This document shows, piece by piece, positions 14,901-21,022 of a stretch of DNA of 21,892 bases. The DNA lies in contig ONYB01000037.1 of the NCBI GenBank assembly GCA_900321895.1, positions 1 through 21,892 on the forward strand, read 5' to 3'. The position numbers were made by a program, and so were the translations under genes. The first letter of the stretch is position 1. Each line of letters begins with the position of its first letter. This DNA comes from an uncultured Brachyspira sp. (lineage in GTDB: Bacteria; Cyanobacteriota; Vampirovibrionia; Gastranaerophilales; Gastranaerophilaceae). A model generated the notes under the pieces. That model did not search any database. It was not told the DNA's origin and saw nothing but the letters and a program-made list of their open reading frames with translations.

Positions 14901-15868
14901 GGTTTTACTTTTTTCCATGCCAAAAGTTCATTAATTTTTACGGCAGTTTTGTCAATCATTGAAGAACGTTTTGAAGGTGATTGAATTGAAAAATTTTCCA
15001 AAATTTCTTTTTTATTTTCCGTAATATTTTTAAAAAGATTTTCCGCATCAAATTTCAATTTTGTTTCAACATCTAAAGTCGTAACTGGCTGGTCAAAGAG
15101 TTTCTCAAATTCCCACACAGCCGTCTTGTCAGCACTTAAATACCCTATTCTGCTTGCACCTTTTGAATCAAATGCAACAAAAACATCTTTGAGTTGTTTT
15201 GACAAATATTTTATAAAATCATAGCAAATCGGAGTAATTTCATCCCCGTCGTCGAGGATTAAGTAATCAATATTTTTAAAATAATCCGTGTTTTTATAAA
15301 TATAATTAAACACAAGACCTTGCCTTAAATAGTCAAAATCTCTCAGAAACAATGTTTCTTTGAGCAACTGTTTCAAGGTAACTTTTGCATCCTCAGCAAA
15401 ACTTTCACCGAGAACTCTCGCCCTCCACTCAACATCTTCATCAGACAAATTATTTTGAACAATAAGTGCATATCTTCTAAACAGTTGATGAAGAAGTGAC
15501 TTTTTAGAATTGTAACCTTTGAACGGAATTTTTTTCAAAATATCTCTCAAAACAAACTGCGAAACCTCAAGCCCAGCAAGATTTGGCAATATTTTCGGAT
15601 TATTTTTAAAAGGATTTCCGCTCTCGATAATCGCAAAATTGTCGATTATTGCGTTATACACAAGCCCGAAAAACGAATACACTTGCAATTTTTCGAGCGA
15701 ATTTACTTTTATTTTTTCAAGGGTTTTGTTAATAAAATTATTTTTCAAACTCGAATTTTGCACCAGCACCAAAATACGAGAAGCATCAATACCAGAATTT
15801 AAAAGTTCTGCATACTTTTCTATCAGAATATCTGTTTTTTTAGATGAAATACTTCCGTCAATAATCAC
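11975..15868 (-). CDS. Double SF1 helicase: degenerate AddB-like half fused to active UvrD/RecB-like half
   Basis: A 1,297-residue protein. The C-terminal half is a complete UvrD/RecB-type helicase: AVPGAGKTT Walker A (662-670), motif Ib STIHGLALRIL (720-730), DEAQD (856-860), RCGDINQA (881-888), ILLRN (996-1000), MTLHKSKGDEFD (1187-1198) and LLYVAITRAKRKL (1254-1266). Residues 1-620 look like a second SF1 helicase that has lost catalysis: a Walker-A-like start IDGSISSKKT (3-12), motif II-like LILDDGDE (203-210), motif V-like LVIGTPQK (521-528) and a motif VI-like REKTARILRKLTLAADEHIYTF. AddB and RecC are inactivated helicases of this kind that read Chi. The start is GTG at 15868 with SD AGAGGA. 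The Fe-S nuclease gene overlaps the 3' end. The intact half certainly reads as a motor; the AddB-like role of the first half is inference. Confidence 0.85.
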   Translation of the reverse strand: MIIDGSISSKKTDILIEKYAELLNSGIDASRILVLVQNSSLKNNFINKTLEKIKVNSLEKLQVYSFFGLVYNAIIDNFAIIESGNPFKNNPKILPNLAGLEVSQFVLRDILKKIPFKGYNSKKSLLHQLFRRYALIVQNNLSDEDVEWRARVLGESFAEDAKVTLKQLLKETLFLRDFDYLRQGLVFNYIYKNTDYFKNIDYLILDDGDEITPICYDFIKYLSKQLKDVFVAFDSKGASRIGYLSADKTAVWEFEKLFDQPVTTLDVETKLKFDAENLFKNITENKKEILENFSIQSPSKRSSMIDKTAVKINELLAWKKVKPQEISIITPVIDEMLKFTLQESLSNQVNPIYLSGSEKLIQNKIVLAAITILKINSEHKNNLTEFDLRNILVNILGIPLKYCREILANFDLNFSLIDYNFENEEHSEKYRKFKNLLEKLSTSNSKMSEQVFEIYNELIDFTTINPKEVNKFNFFIKQLQDFENVFGISAQNRKEEIITQIENSIISENPYSILEVGENDLVIGTPQKIIDNQIRTKYQFWLDVSSDSWVKSDTGPLYNAWVFQRGWSKDEYTIDDNIELSREKTARILRKLTLAADEHIYTFSSLFDGNGVENFGGIEEFIVVGQEKEDEKTNSPKVSPITPREDQKPVLEYESGQMAISAVPGAGKTTILLVLILKLLENGINPDNIFVMTYMESAARNFRERIKAIRENSTNLPNISTIHGLALRILKENGNFERLGLSSDFDICDDTQRSRIVREVSTGLKLKKTETDEFDRAISVFKIGGGKFTENLSETPAKGESKLTKFHRFFEGYQRILKEANLIDYDDMLISSVKLLEENEDIRNYYQDICRYIIEDEAQDSSSVQQRLINILSAKHKNLIRCGDINQAITTTFTNADVKGFRKFIKESQDVNMNCSQRCCEGVWKLANELLLSAEQQNETKDAFFHILMQPVEGRNPVSENAVSGHIFEKSLEERNFVLREIKNAFKKNPKTTVGILLRNNYQVAQWMNFVNDSGLKSITRSECLEQKSIFRAIFAVLSMILKPFDNNVIAENYEILAELGFYKQRLGLDIKNCENPFVSLNPDDIQNVSLCQFYWDLNYWLYFPHLSADELVIKIGLHYFSSEIEKSNIYLIAILVKRLGANAKSLETVVERLAELAKRNSLSGFKFFSEEEESDRGFLEGKVQIMTLHKSKGDEFDYVFLPEMSEKNLALKFDKIKLKSTDFMESVKALNPSYKVKSEFDMKEEIVAENLRLLYVAITRAKRKLCFSVSTKTKSFEKIVEQEPSSIFEMVEVLND

Positions 15869-15890
15869 AAAACAATCCTCTTTTTAGTGT

Positions 15891-15896
15891 ATTTTA
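15891..15896 (-). promoter_or_regulatory. Extended -10 element of the helicase-nuclease unit
   Basis: On the minus strand TGG-TAAAAT forms an extended -10 about 23 bases before the GTG start. No clear -35 is visible at the right distance. Confidence 0.4.
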
Positions 15897-15945
15897 CCAC
15901 AAAAATAAGTACGAATTACACTTATAAAATAATCCCTTTATACTA

Positions 15946-15974
15946 TTGCATAAATTTACAAACTAGACTAATAT
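15946..15974 (+). promoter_or_regulatory. Probable promoter of the winged-helix gene
   Basis: TTGCAT (15946-15951) and TAATAT (15969-15974) are 17 bases apart, about 60 bases before the start codon. A TATACT at 15938-15943 is an alternative -10 for the same unit. Confidence 0.4.
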
Positions 15975-16033
15975 TTAATTATGAAATAAAATACTTAGTA
16001 TACAGTGCATTATTAGAAAGTAGGAGGTATCAA

Positions 16034-16240
16034 ATGCAAGAATTACAAGAAAAAATCGGAATGTCAGCAGGAGAAATTTACAACTATTTGAACAACAACG
16101 GCGAAACAACTTTCTCAAAAATCAAAAAAGAATTAGACCTTAAAGGTAACTTCGCTGATTTGGGTCTTGGCTGGTTAGCAAGAGAAGACAAAGTTGAAAT
16201 TTCTAAAAAAGGAACTTCTGTTAGCGTAAAACTTAAATAA
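16034..16240 (+). CDS. Small winged-helix protein, DUF2582 family
   Basis: A 68-residue protein that appears to be a single winged helix-turn-helix domain: helix 1 (SAGEIYNYLNNNG), helices 2-3 (TFSKIKKELDLKGNFADLGLGWLARE) and the wing (KVEISKKGTSVSVKLK). It matches my recollection of DUF2582 (PF10771), found in many anaerobes, whose function is unknown. The frame is open upstream to 15887, but an excellent SD AGGAGGT sits 6 bases before the ATG at 16034 and fixes the start. It is monocistronic, with its own promoter and strong terminator, divergent from the helicase gene. DNA or RNA binding is likely from the fold alone. Confidence 0.85.
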   Translation: MQELQEKIGMSAGEIYNYLNNNGETTFSKIKKELDLKGNFADLGLGWLAREDKVEISKKGTSVSVKLK

Positions 16241-16262
16241 GTTTTACTTTCAATGCATACAC

Positions 16263-16291
16263 AAAAAATCGCTCTTTCAGGGCGATTTTTT
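16263..16291 (+). terminator. Intrinsic terminator after the winged-helix gene
   Basis: AAAAAATCGC pairs with GCGATTTTTT, and the stem continues through a T-G wobble and a C-G pair around a TTTCA loop. T's follow directly. Confidence 0.9.
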
Positions 16292-16356
16292 GTTTTTAAA
16301 AAATTAAATACAACAGACATCTTTTTTATGCTATTCCATTTTAGATATTTTTAGGT

Positions 16357-16362
16357 TATAAT
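16357..16362 (+). promoter_or_regulatory. -10 element of the ftsH promoter
   Basis: A perfect TATAAT lies 33 bases before the ftsH start. The hexamer 17 bases upstream (TTCCAT, 16334-16339) is a poor -35. Confidence 0.45.
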
Positions 16363-16394
16363 GGTACTGAAAGACAAAAGAGAGGGATTTTTTA

Positions 16395-18281
16395 ATGGAC
16401 AAAAAACAATCTGCGGGTATGTATATAGTCTTAGCCATTATCGCAATGATTTTTATTTCATCTGTATTTATGGCAGGGCCTGTAACCAATACACAGGATA
16501 TTTCATATTCTGATTTCTTGCAAAAGTTGGACAACGGCGAATTTTCAAGAGTTGAAAAAGCAAACGACTACTTAATTGCAATTCCGAAAAACCAACCTAA
16601 AGCAGAAGAGGCAAAAACCGAACAGGGGCTATTAGGGCCGGTTCCGAAAAAATTACCTCAAAATCAATATAAAGTCTTAACACCAAACGATCCAAGCCTT
16701 ATGCCAAAACTGGAAAAAGCGAATGTTAACATTGAGGTGAAAAAACCGAACGAATCTTCTCAACTTTTGAACATTTTAGGTTCAATAATTTTCCCGCTGT
16801 TGCTTATCGGCTTTTTGCTAATGGTTATAAAAAGCATTCAGGCAGGTGGTTCTCAAGCAATGTCTTTCGGCAAAAGCAAAGCCAAAATGTTATTAGACAG
16901 CAAAGTAAAAACAACATTTAAAGATGTTGCGGGTATAGATGAAGAAAAGCAAGAACTTGAAGAAATTGTTGACTTCCTCAAAAATGGCGACAAATACATA
17001 AAACTCGGAGCAAAAATTCCGAAAGGTGTTCTTTTGGTCGGCCCTCCCGGGACAGGTAAAACTCTTATGGCAAAAGCTGTTGCAGGCGAAGCCGGTGTTC
17101 CGTTCTTTTCAATAAGCGGTTCTGACTTTGTAGAAATGTTCGTAGGTGTCGGTGCCAGCCGTGTAAGAGATTTGTTTGATCAGGCAAAAAAACACCAACC
17201 ATGTATTATATTTATTGATGAAATTGATGCAGTAGGTCGTCAACGTGGAGCAGGGCTCGGCGGCGGTCACGATGAACGTGAGCAAACCCTTAACCAATTA
17301 CTTGTTGAAATGGACGGTTTTGACGAAAACACCAACATTATTGTAATTGCAGCCACAAACAGACCGGACATTTTGGATAACGCACTTCTCAGACCGGGAC
17401 GTTTTGACAGGCAAATTGTCATAAACAAACCCGATATCTTAGGTCGTGAACAGATTTTAGAAGTTCATGCCAAAAACAAACCGCTTGATAAAGATGTTGA
17501 ATTAAAGATTTTGGCAAAACGTACTCCGGGATTTACCGGTGCTGATTTGCAAAACCTTTTAAACGAAGCGGCACTTCTTGCAGCTCGTCATGACCAAAAA
17601 TCAATCAACATGGCAAATCTCGAAGAAGCTATCGACAAGGTTATGGCAGGCCCTGAAAAGAAAAGTAGAATTATTTCCGACGAAGAAAAAGAAAACACAG
17701 CTTACCACGAAGTCGGACACGCACTTTTGGCAAAACTCCTCAAGAATACTGATCCGCTCCACAAAGTTTCAATCATTCCTCGTGGCATGGCTCTCGGTAT
17801 CACAATGACGTTGCCGGAAAAAGATCACTTAACGATGAAAAAATCACAAATTTTGGATTCAATCACAATGATTTTGGGCGGACGTGTTGCTGAAGAAATC
17901 GTTTACGGTGCAGATTCAATCACAACAGGTGCAAGCAATGACTTGGAAAAGGTTTCTTCACTCGCAAGAAATATGGTTACAAAATACGGTATGAGCGAAA
18001 AAATGGGCAACATGGCTTACGGCAAAGACGAACAACACATCTTTATGGGTCGTGATTTTGGTGTCAGACGTGATTTTTCAGAAGAAGTTGCAGCAGACAT
18101 CGATAAAGAAGTCAAAAAGATTGTTGACGAACGCTACGAAACAGCAAAACGTCTTTTAACCGAAAATCGTGACATGCTTGAATATATTTCTCGCACATTG
18201 CTTGAAAAAGAAACCCTTGACGAAAAAGAATTTGTCGAGCTTATGGACAAAGTAAAATCAGAAAGAGTACAAAATTCATAA
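16395..18281 (+). CDS. ftsH: ATP-dependent zinc metalloprotease FtsH
   Basis: A 628-residue membrane AAA+ protease that degrades misfolded or unassembled membrane proteins and some cytosolic regulators, working as a hexamer. Two N-terminal membrane spans (about 9-28 and 124-145) flank a ~95-residue extracytoplasmic domain. The AAA+ module follows, with GPPGTGKT (216-223), IIFIDEID (271-278), the pore motif FVGVGASRVRDL and the SRH with RPGRFDRQ (333-340). The M41 protease has HEVGH (438-442) and the third zinc ligand Asp516 in SNDLEKV. All key residues are intact and the length is standard. The SD GAGAGGGA precedes the ATG. The gene is monocistronic, with its own promoter and terminator. Confidence 0.98.
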   Translation: MDKKQSAGMYIVLAIIAMIFISSVFMAGPVTNTQDISYSDFLQKLDNGEFSRVEKANDYLIAIPKNQPKAEEAKTEQGLLGPVPKKLPQNQYKVLTPNDPSLMPKLEKANVNIEVKKPNESSQLLNILGSIIFPLLLIGFLLMVIKSIQAGGSQAMSFGKSKAKMLLDSKVKTTFKDVAGIDEEKQELEEIVDFLKNGDKYIKLGAKIPKGVLLVGPPGTGKTLMAKAVAGEAGVPFFSISGSDFVEMFVGVGASRVRDLFDQAKKHQPCIIFIDEIDAVGRQRGAGLGGGHDEREQTLNQLLVEMDGFDENTNIIVIAATNRPDILDNALLRPGRFDRQIVINKPDILGREQILEVHAKNKPLDKDVELKILAKRTPGFTGADLQNLLNEAALLAARHDQKSINMANLEEAIDKVMAGPEKKSRIISDEEKENTAYHEVGHALLAKLLKNTDPLHKVSIIPRGMALGITMTLPEKDHLTMKKSQILDSITMILGGRVAEEIVYGADSITTGASNDLEKVSSLARNMVTKYGMSEKMGNMAYGKDEQHIFMGRDFGVRRDFSEEVAADIDKEVKKIVDERYETAKRLLTENRDMLEYISRTLLEKETLDEKEFVELMDKVKSERVQNS

Positions 18282-18321
18282 ATCTCATAAATTCCGATGT
18301 TTGTTGTTCTACAGAACAAGT

Positions 18322-18351
18322 GCTCTCCGAAAATTCGGAGGGCTTTTTTTT
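18322..18351 (+). terminator. Intrinsic terminator of ftsH
   Basis: GCTCTCCGAA (18322-18331) pairs with TTCGGAGGGC (18334-18343), with one T-G wobble, and is followed by eight T's. A second perfect inverted repeat, TTGTTCT-AC-AGAACAA (18304-18319), lies just upstream. Confidence 0.9.
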
Positions 18352-18369
18352 ATCCGAATAAATTAGATA

Positions 18370-18398
18370 TTGCAAAAGTCAAAAAAAACTACTATAAT
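18370..18398 (+). promoter_or_regulatory. Strong promoter of the iron alcohol dehydrogenase
   Basis: TTGCAA (18370-18375), a 17-base spacer and a perfect TATAAT (18393-18398), 34 bases before the start codon. It is among the best promoters in the window and shares its -35 with the rpsT promoter. Confidence 0.7.
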
Positions 18399-18432
18399 AT
18401 GGGGGTACAGAGTTAAGAAAGGAGAGTTCGTT

Positions 18433-19632
18433 ATGTGGGAAAATGATATTAACATTAACGAAGTTAAGGAAATTCGCACAAGAACAACGGTTTATTTTGG
18501 TGTTGGAGCTATAAAAAAAATTGACGACATCGCAAAAGTTTTAAAAGATAAAGGCTATGACAAAGTTATAGTAATGTCAGGTCGAAATGCTTATAAAGCT
18601 ACAGGTGCTTGGGATTATGTAGAAAAAGCATTGAAAGACCACGGTATCGGGTATATAAATTTTGATAAAGTTACACCGAACCCGACAACAGAACACGTAA
18701 ACGAAGCTGCACAAATGGCAAAAGATTTTGGAGCAAAAGCAGTTATATCAATCGGAGGAGGTTCTCCGACAGATGCTGGCAAATCCGTTGCGATTTTGCT
18801 TGCTTATCCGGACAAAACTGCCGAAAATATTTATGATTTTGAATTTACTCCGGAAAAAGCCGCTCCGATTGTGTCTATCAACTTGACTCACGGTACAGGC
18901 ACAGAAACAAACAGATTTGCAGTAGTTACAAACTTGGCTAAAAACTTCAAGCCGGCTATCGCTTATGATTGCATCTATCCGATGTTCGCAATCGACGATC
19001 CGCAATTAATGACAAAATTGTCACCGAAACAGACAAGATATGTTTCTATCGACGCAGTAAACCACGTTGTAGAAGCAGCAACATCAACAGTTGCATCGCC
19101 TTATTCAATCACTCTTGCCAAACAAGTTATTGAATTGGTTGCAAAATATTTGCCAAAAGCTATCAAAAATCCTGATGATTTGGAAGCAAGATACTTCTTG
19201 GCTTATGCAGCAATGATGGGCGGTGTAAGTTTTGATAACGGATTGTTACACTACACTCACGCACTTGAACACCCGTTGAGTGCAGTAAAACCCGATTTGT
19301 CACACGGTTTGGGTCTTGCAATCTTATTGCCTGCCGTTATTAAAACTATTTACAAAGACAGACCAAATGTTTTGGCAGACATCTTAGCTCCGATTGCACC
19401 AAACTTAAAACCTGAAGCTGGGGATGCTGAAAAAGCCGCAAAAGAAGTTTACGAATGGTTGAAATCGGTAGACGTTCCTGAAAAATTGACAGATATGGGA
19501 TTTAGTGCCGACGATGTCAAAAAACTGACGGATTTGGCATTTACAACTCCATCCCTTGACGGTTTGATTAACATCGGACCAAGCGGAAACTCAAGAGAGT
19601 TGGTCAGAACGATTTATCAAGAATCTTTATAA
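18433..19632 (+). CDS. Iron-containing alcohol dehydrogenase
   Basis: A 399-residue group III (Fe-ADH/dehydroquinate synthase-like) NAD(P)-dependent dehydrogenase, probably cytoplasmic and reducing an aldehyde to an alcohol during fermentation. The N-terminal nucleotide domain has GGGSPTDAGKS (108-118). The C-terminal metal domain supplies the expected ligands Asp207 and His211 (DAVNHVVEA), His276 (HALEHPLS) and His291 (LSHGLGLA). A dehydrogenase acting on a C4 or other alcohol is possible; the substrate cannot be read from sequence. The frame is open upstream to 18370 through the promoter, but the SD AAAGGAGAG before the ATG at 18433 sets the start. It is monocistronic between two terminators. 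Neighbouring pgk suggests a glycolysis-fermentation pairing. Confidence 0.9.
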   Translation: MWENDININEVKEIRTRTTVYFGVGAIKKIDDIAKVLKDKGYDKVIVMSGRNAYKATGAWDYVEKALKDHGIGYINFDKVTPNPTTEHVNEAAQMAKDFGAKAVISIGGGSPTDAGKSVAILLAYPDKTAENIYDFEFTPEKAAPIVSINLTHGTGTETNRFAVVTNLAKNFKPAIAYDCIYPMFAIDDPQLMTKLSPKQTRYVSIDAVNHVVEAATSTVASPYSITLAKQVIELVAKYLPKAIKNPDDLEARYFLAYAAMMGGVSFDNGLLHYTHALEHPLSAVKPDLSHGLGLAILLPAVIKTIYKDRPNVLADILAPIAPNLKPEAGDAEKAAKEVYEWLKSVDVPEKLTDMGFSADDVKKLTDLAFTTPSLDGLINIGPSGNSRELVRTIYQESL

Positions 19633-19639
19633 TTTTCAA

Positions 19640-19671
19640 AAAGCCCTCACTGAGAAATCGGCGAGGGCTTT
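19640..19671 (+). terminator. Terminator-like hairpin after the alcohol dehydrogenase
   Basis: AAAGCCCTC (19640-19648) pairs perfectly with GAGGGCTTT (19663-19671) around a 14-base loop. Only a short T run follows, so some readthrough into pgk is possible. Confidence 0.75.
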
Positions 19672-19674
19672 CTA

Positions 19675-19703
19675 TTGAAAACGATTTTTTTTTCGGCTAG
19701 AAT
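19675..19703 (+). promoter_or_regulatory. Promoter of pgk
   Basis: TTGAAA (19675-19680) and TAGAAT (19698-19703) are separated by exactly 17 bases, 36 bases before the start codon. Confidence 0.65.
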
Positions 19704-19738
19704 TGTCATGCACTACATTAAAAGAAGGAGATGCAAAA

Positions 19739-20938
19739 ATGAAAAAATCAATTAAAGATTTAGGCGACGTAAAAGGCAAAAGAGCGTTGGTCAGAGTTGA
19801 CGTAAACGTACCTTTGGACGCTGACAAAAACGTAACAGACGATACAAGAATTCAAGCTATTGTTCCGACTGTAAGAGCTTTGCAAGAAAAGGGAGCAAAA
19901 ATCATTTTGATGGCTCACTTGGGCAGACCAAAAGGTGAATGGAACTTAGAATTTTCACTTGAACCTGTTGCAAAATACTTGTCAAAAGTTCTTGGCGAAG
20001 ATGTTTTGTTTGTAAAAGAACCGGTTGGCAAAGGTGCTGAAAAAGCATTAGAAAACTTGAAAGACGGTCAAGTTGCATTGTTGGAAAACATTCGTTTTTA
20101 CAAAGCAGAAGAAGCAAAAGACGACGATATGACTTTTGCTAACGAACTTGCAAAATTGGGTGATTTCTACGTAAACGATGCTTTCGGTGCTGCTCACAGA
20201 AACCACACATCAACTGCAAAATTGGCTAAAGTTTTGAAACCGGCAGTTGCAGGTCTTTTGATGGAAAAAGAAATCAGATGCTTGTCACAAGCTCTTGACA
20301 ACCCAACAAGACCATTCACAGCAGTTGTTGGCGGAGCTAAAGTTTCTTCAAAAATCGGTGTTCTTGAAAACTTGTTGGACAAAGTAGACAACATGATTAT
20401 CGGCGGTGGTATGGCTTATACATTTGTAAAAGCAAACGGCGGTAAAATCGGTAACTCTATTTGCGAAGACGACCAAATGGAAGTAGCAAAAGCAATCGAA
20501 AAGAAAGCTGCTGACAAGGGTGTAAAACTTGTTATGGCAACAGACGTACTTGCTGCTGACGATTTTTCAGGCAACGGCACAAACAAATTCGTTGCAATCA
20601 ACGAAATTCCTGACGGATTTGAAGGTGTAGATGCAGGCCCTGACTCAAGAAAAGCATTTGCAGATGTAATCAAATCATCAAAAACAATCTTGATGAACGG
20701 CCCTGTAGGAGCTTTTGAAAACCCTAAATTTGCAGAAGGTACAAAAGCAGTATTGGAAGCTGTAGTTGAAGCAACTAAAAACGGTGCTGTTTCAGTAATC
20801 GGCGGTGGTGATTCAGTTTCAGCAGCTAAGAAATTCTTCAAGGCAGAAGATTTCACTCACGTATCAACAGGTGGCGGAGCTTCTTTGGAATTCATCGAAG
20901 GAAAAGTTCTCCCTGGTGTTGCAGCATTAGATGACTAA
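19739..20938 (+). CDS. pgk: Phosphoglycerate kinase
   Basis: A 399-residue glycolytic kinase interconverting 1,3-bisphosphoglycerate + ADP and 3-phosphoglycerate + ATP. The N-domain substrate site shows RVDVNVPLD (19-27), the MAHLGRPKG segment (58-66) and NDAFGAAHR. The C-domain nucleotide site shows GGAKVSSKIGVL, GPVGAFE and GGGDSVSAAKKF, followed by the family's TGGGASLEF. The length is standard. The frame is open from 19703, but the SD AAGGAG places the start at 19739. The gene has its own promoter and a strong terminator. It prefers TTG and AAA codons with some GC-ending choices, as expected for a highly expressed gene. Confidence 0.98.
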   Translation: MKKSIKDLGDVKGKRALVRVDVNVPLDADKNVTDDTRIQAIVPTVRALQEKGAKIILMAHLGRPKGEWNLEFSLEPVAKYLSKVLGEDVLFVKEPVGKGAEKALENLKDGQVALLENIRFYKAEEAKDDDMTFANELAKLGDFYVNDAFGAAHRNHTSTAKLAKVLKPAVAGLLMEKEIRCLSQALDNPTRPFTAVVGGAKVSSKIGVLENLLDKVDNMIIGGGMAYTFVKANGGKIGNSICEDDQMEVAKAIEKKAADKGVKLVMATDVLAADDFSGNGTNKFVAINEIPDGFEGVDAGPDSRKAFADVIKSSKTILMNGPVGAFENPKFAEGTKAVLEAVVEATKNGAVSVIGGGDSVSAAKKFFKAEDFTHVSTGGGASLEFIEGKVLPGVAALDD

Positions 20939-20954
20939 TTGTTGAGATTATAAT

Positions 20955-20991
20955 AACAAAAACTCCCTCTTTTTAAGGGGGAGTTTTTGTT
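20955..20991. terminator. Terminator between pgk and the pseudopilin-like gene
   Basis: AACAAAAACTCCC (20955-20967) pairs with GGGAGTTTTTGTT (20979-20991). The stem is extended by a wobble and one more pair around a TTTTTAA loop. T-rich sequence lies in both arms, so it could work in both directions. Confidence 0.9.
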
Positions 20992-21022
20992 ATGTAGTTG
21001 GTGTAAAACGCTACTTATGCTT

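Noticed and set aside
20416..20856. 146-codon minus-strand open frame opposite pgk
   Set aside because: It is a codon-bias shadow of pgk. Its Ser/Thr/Pro-rich composition mirrors the sense codons, and there is no SD.
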